Part shown: positions 13,399 to 14,953 of the stretch, piece after piece | How positions within the stretch are numbered: the first letter of the stretch is position 1 | Layout: each line of letters opens with the position of its first letter | Source: an uncultured bacterium | GTDB lineage: Bacteria > Actinomycetota > Coriobacteriia > Coriobacteriales > Coriobacteriaceae | Assembly (NCBI GenBank): GCA_905215115.1 | Contig: CAJMOP010000044.1 | Coordinates: 1-14,953, forward strand | DNA: 14,953 nucleotides | Direction: 5' to 3' | Program-made: the position numbers and the translations under genes | The notes under the pieces: model-generated | Databases searched by the model: none | Told to the model about the DNA's origin: nothing | What the model saw: only the letters and a program-made list of their open reading frames with translations

Positions 13399-14904
13399 GT
13401 GGGGCACGAGCGTCACACCTATATCTGCATCGACCTTAAGACGTTTTACGCCAGTGTCGAGTGCGTCGACCGCGGACTCGACCCACTCACTACGTGCCTG
13501 GTCGTTGCCGACGAATCGCGCGGGCGCACGACCATCTGCCTCGCCATCACACAGGCTATGAAGGACCTCGGGATACACAACCGCTGCCGTCTGTTCGAGA
13601 TTCCCGACGGCATCGACTGCATCAAGGCCGTACCGCGCATGCAGCACTACATGGAGGTGTCGGCGAAAATCTACGGCATCTATCTGGAATACGTGAGTCC
13701 GCAAGACATTCACGTCTACTCCATCGACGAATGCTTTATCGACGTGACGCCCTATCTGGACCTCTATCACACCGATGCGGAAGGGTTCGCCTGCACGCTG
13801 CGCGACGAGGTCTTGGCGCGCACCGGCATCACGGCGACGGTCGGCATCGGCCCCAACCTATTCCAGGCCAAGGTAGCGCTCGACATTACCGCCAAGCACG
13901 TACCCAGCCGCATCGGCATACTCGACGACGGGACCTTTCGCAAGGAGATCTGGCCCCATCGCCCCATCACCGACATCTGGGGCATCGGCCCCGGCGTGGC
14001 GGCCCGTCTCGAAAAGTACGGCGTCTACGATCTGATGGGCGTCGCCGCGCTCGACGAAAACCTGCTTTACGATGAGCTCGGCGTCAATGCCGAATATCTC
14101 ATCGACCACGCCTTCGGGCGCGAGCCGACAACCATCGCCGATATCCAAGCCTATCGCCCGCAAGCGACCTCGACCACCACAGGACAGGTGCTCTCGAAGG
14201 GCTATGCCTACGAGCAGGCCTACACCGTCTTGCGCGAGATGGTCGACAACGCCGTGTTGGATCTAGTCGATAAGCACGTGGTCTGCGACAGCATCTCGCT
14301 CTTTGTGGGCTACGCGAGCGAGCGCGCCGACATACGCCGGCTCAACGCCAGCGGCACGGCGCAGTATATAGACGGCTGCGGACACCTGCGCTCGAGCACC
14401 TCGGGCATCGAGCCCGCAGCGACCGATGGCCCCGAGCTCGCGCCCCGTGCTCCCAAGCCCGTCCAGCGCGATGACGAAAGGCGTCGCCTGGTGCGCGAAG
14501 CGCAGGCAATCGATGGCATCTTTGTGGGAGAGCATGGCGGCAAACCGCGTGGTGGCTATGCCGCACTCTTTGCGCACTCCAACGCCTCGCGCAAGCTGCC
14601 CGAGCGCACTAACTCGTTTAAGAAGATCATGGGCTATTTTGATGAGCTCTGGGCGCAGACTGTCGATCCCAAACGACCGGTCAAGCGCATCAACCTTGGA
14701 TTTGGCAACCTCATGCCCGAGGAATTTACCACCATCGATCTGTTCAGCGATATCGAGGCCGATGAGCGCGAGCGCGACCTGGCGCGCGCCGTCCTGGCCG
14801 TGAAAGGCAAGTACGGCAAGAACGCGCTCGTCAAGGGATTAAGCTTTACCGCCGGCGCCACCGCGCGCGAACGCAACGACCAAGTTGGAGGACACCGTGC
14901 CTAA
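13399..14904 (+). CDS. Y-family DNA polymerase, UvrX/UmuC-like (translesion synthesis)
   Basis: 501 aa from GTG 13399, which has GGGAGG 4 nt upstream. The frame is open back to TTG 13327, but that codon is the promoter -35; ATGs at 13378 and 13387 lack a ribosome binding site and would leave a very short leader. Catalytic acids are Asp12 in CIDLKTFYASVEC, with Tyr17 as likely steric gate, and Asp110-Glu111 in YSIDECFIDVT. The helix-hairpin-helix thumb is ITDIWGIGPGVAARLEKYGV. The little-finger region starts near TTTGQVLSKGYAYEQAYTVL. An insertion of roughly 100 residues rich in Pro, Arg and Gly (IEPAATDGPELAPRAP, RGGYAALFAHSN) interrupts it before RINLGFGNLMPEE. The LFEIP and YSIDECFIDVT patterns favour the UvrX/YqjW subgroup. 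It copies past lesions, at the cost of mutations. It heads a LexA-controlled operon with the gene at 14897. Confidence 0.93.
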   Translation: MGHERHTYICIDLKTFYASVECVDRGLDPLTTCLVVADESRGRTTICLAITQAMKDLGIHNRCRLFEIPDGIDCIKAVPRMQHYMEVSAKIYGIYLEYVSPQDIHVYSIDECFIDVTPYLDLYHTDAEGFACTLRDEVLARTGITATVGIGPNLFQAKVALDITAKHVPSRIGILDDGTFRKEIWPHRPITDIWGIGPGVAARLEKYGVYDLMGVAALDENLLYDELGVNAEYLIDHAFGREPTTIADIQAYRPQATSTTTGQVLSKGYAYEQAYTVLREMVDNAVLDLVDKHVVCDSISLFVGYASERADIRRLNASGTAQYIDGCGHLRSSTSGIEPAATDGPELAPRAPKPVQRDDERRRLVREAQAIDGIFVGEHGGKPRGGYAALFAHSNASRKLPERTNSFKKIMGYFDELWAQTVDPKRPVKRINLGFGNLMPEEFTTIDLFSDIEADERERDLARAVLAVKGKYGKNALVKGLSFTAGATARERNDQVGGHRA

Positions 14905-14953
14905 ACCCAAACAACAGCCCGTGCGCCCGCCGACCGCCTTCGAGCGCCTGGCG
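14897..14953 (+). CDS. Start of the next gene in the polymerase operon (3' end outside window)
   Basis: GTG 14897 follows TTGGAGG by 5-6 nt and overlaps the polymerase stop by 8 nt. Only 19 residues are visible (MPKPKQQPVRPPTAFERLA). In Bacillus and relatives the UvrX-type polymerase is followed by a small YolD-like gene; that role is possible, but 19 residues cannot show it. Confidence 0.65.
   Translation, partial: MPKPKQQPVRPPTAFERLA

Noticed and set aside
1..14953. CRISPR arrays, rRNA, tRNA genes and an origin of replication
   Set aside because: I saw no regularly spaced direct repeats, no tRNA-like cloverleaf and no rRNA-like conserved stretch; there is no cluster of DnaA-box-like sites next to an origin gene.

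Overview
The window looks like chromosome of a high-GC gut actinobacterium of the class Coriobacteriia, most likely Collinsella or a close relative. The reasons are the GC-rich codon use of the housekeeping genes, strong AGGAGG-type ribosome binding sites, an actinobacterial-type SOS box, and a 229-bp inverted-repeat element whose ends resemble repeats I recall from Collinsella. The genus is inference; no rRNA or other marker gene is present.

Layout, left to right. Positions 2-520 hold the end of a single-pass membrane protein with a Ser/Thr-rich tail. 659-1966 encodes an unrecognised protein with folded ends joined by a long Pro/Glu/Ala-rich linker. 2021-3518 (minus strand) is a visibly AT-richer pair: a Tat-exported papain-like cysteine peptidase (C39/C10 type) and an overlapping lipoprotein. 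3799-5478 (minus) is ettA, the ABC-F translation factor. 5662-6637 (minus) is an sdpR-sdpI pair (ArsR autorepressor and SdpI-type immunity membrane protein) with no toxin genes beside it. 6724-7010 is a compact divergent locus with the architecture of a type I toxin-antitoxin system: a 28-aa hydrophobic peptide with a strong Shine-Dalgarno, mRNA ends that pair with each other, and a well-formed antisense promoter at the 3' end. 7098-8692 carries tcdA and tatD. 8698-8926 is a MITE-like element. 8956-10521 (minus) has two HAD phosphatases, 10758-12452 (minus) is pgi, and 12652-13176 (minus) is a shortened protein like the N-terminal half of iron-dependent alcohol dehydrogenases. 13399-14904 is a UvrX-type Y-family DNA polymerase under a LexA box, overlapping the start of another gene that runs off the window.

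Genes working together: sdpR and sdpI overlap and share one promoter whose -35 lies in a TTAGA/TCTAA operator. The small-peptide promoter fires the other way from the same AT-rich region. The polymerase and the next gene form a DNA-damage operon. tcdA and tatD are 14 bp apart and probably co-transcribed. The remaining minus-strand genes (ettA, both HADs, pgi, the dehydrogenase-like gene) are mostly followed by their own hairpin terminators and look like separate units.

The best candidates for something undescribed are the type I toxin-antitoxin-like locus at 6724-7010 and the AT-rich peptidase/lipoprotein pair at 2021-3586.
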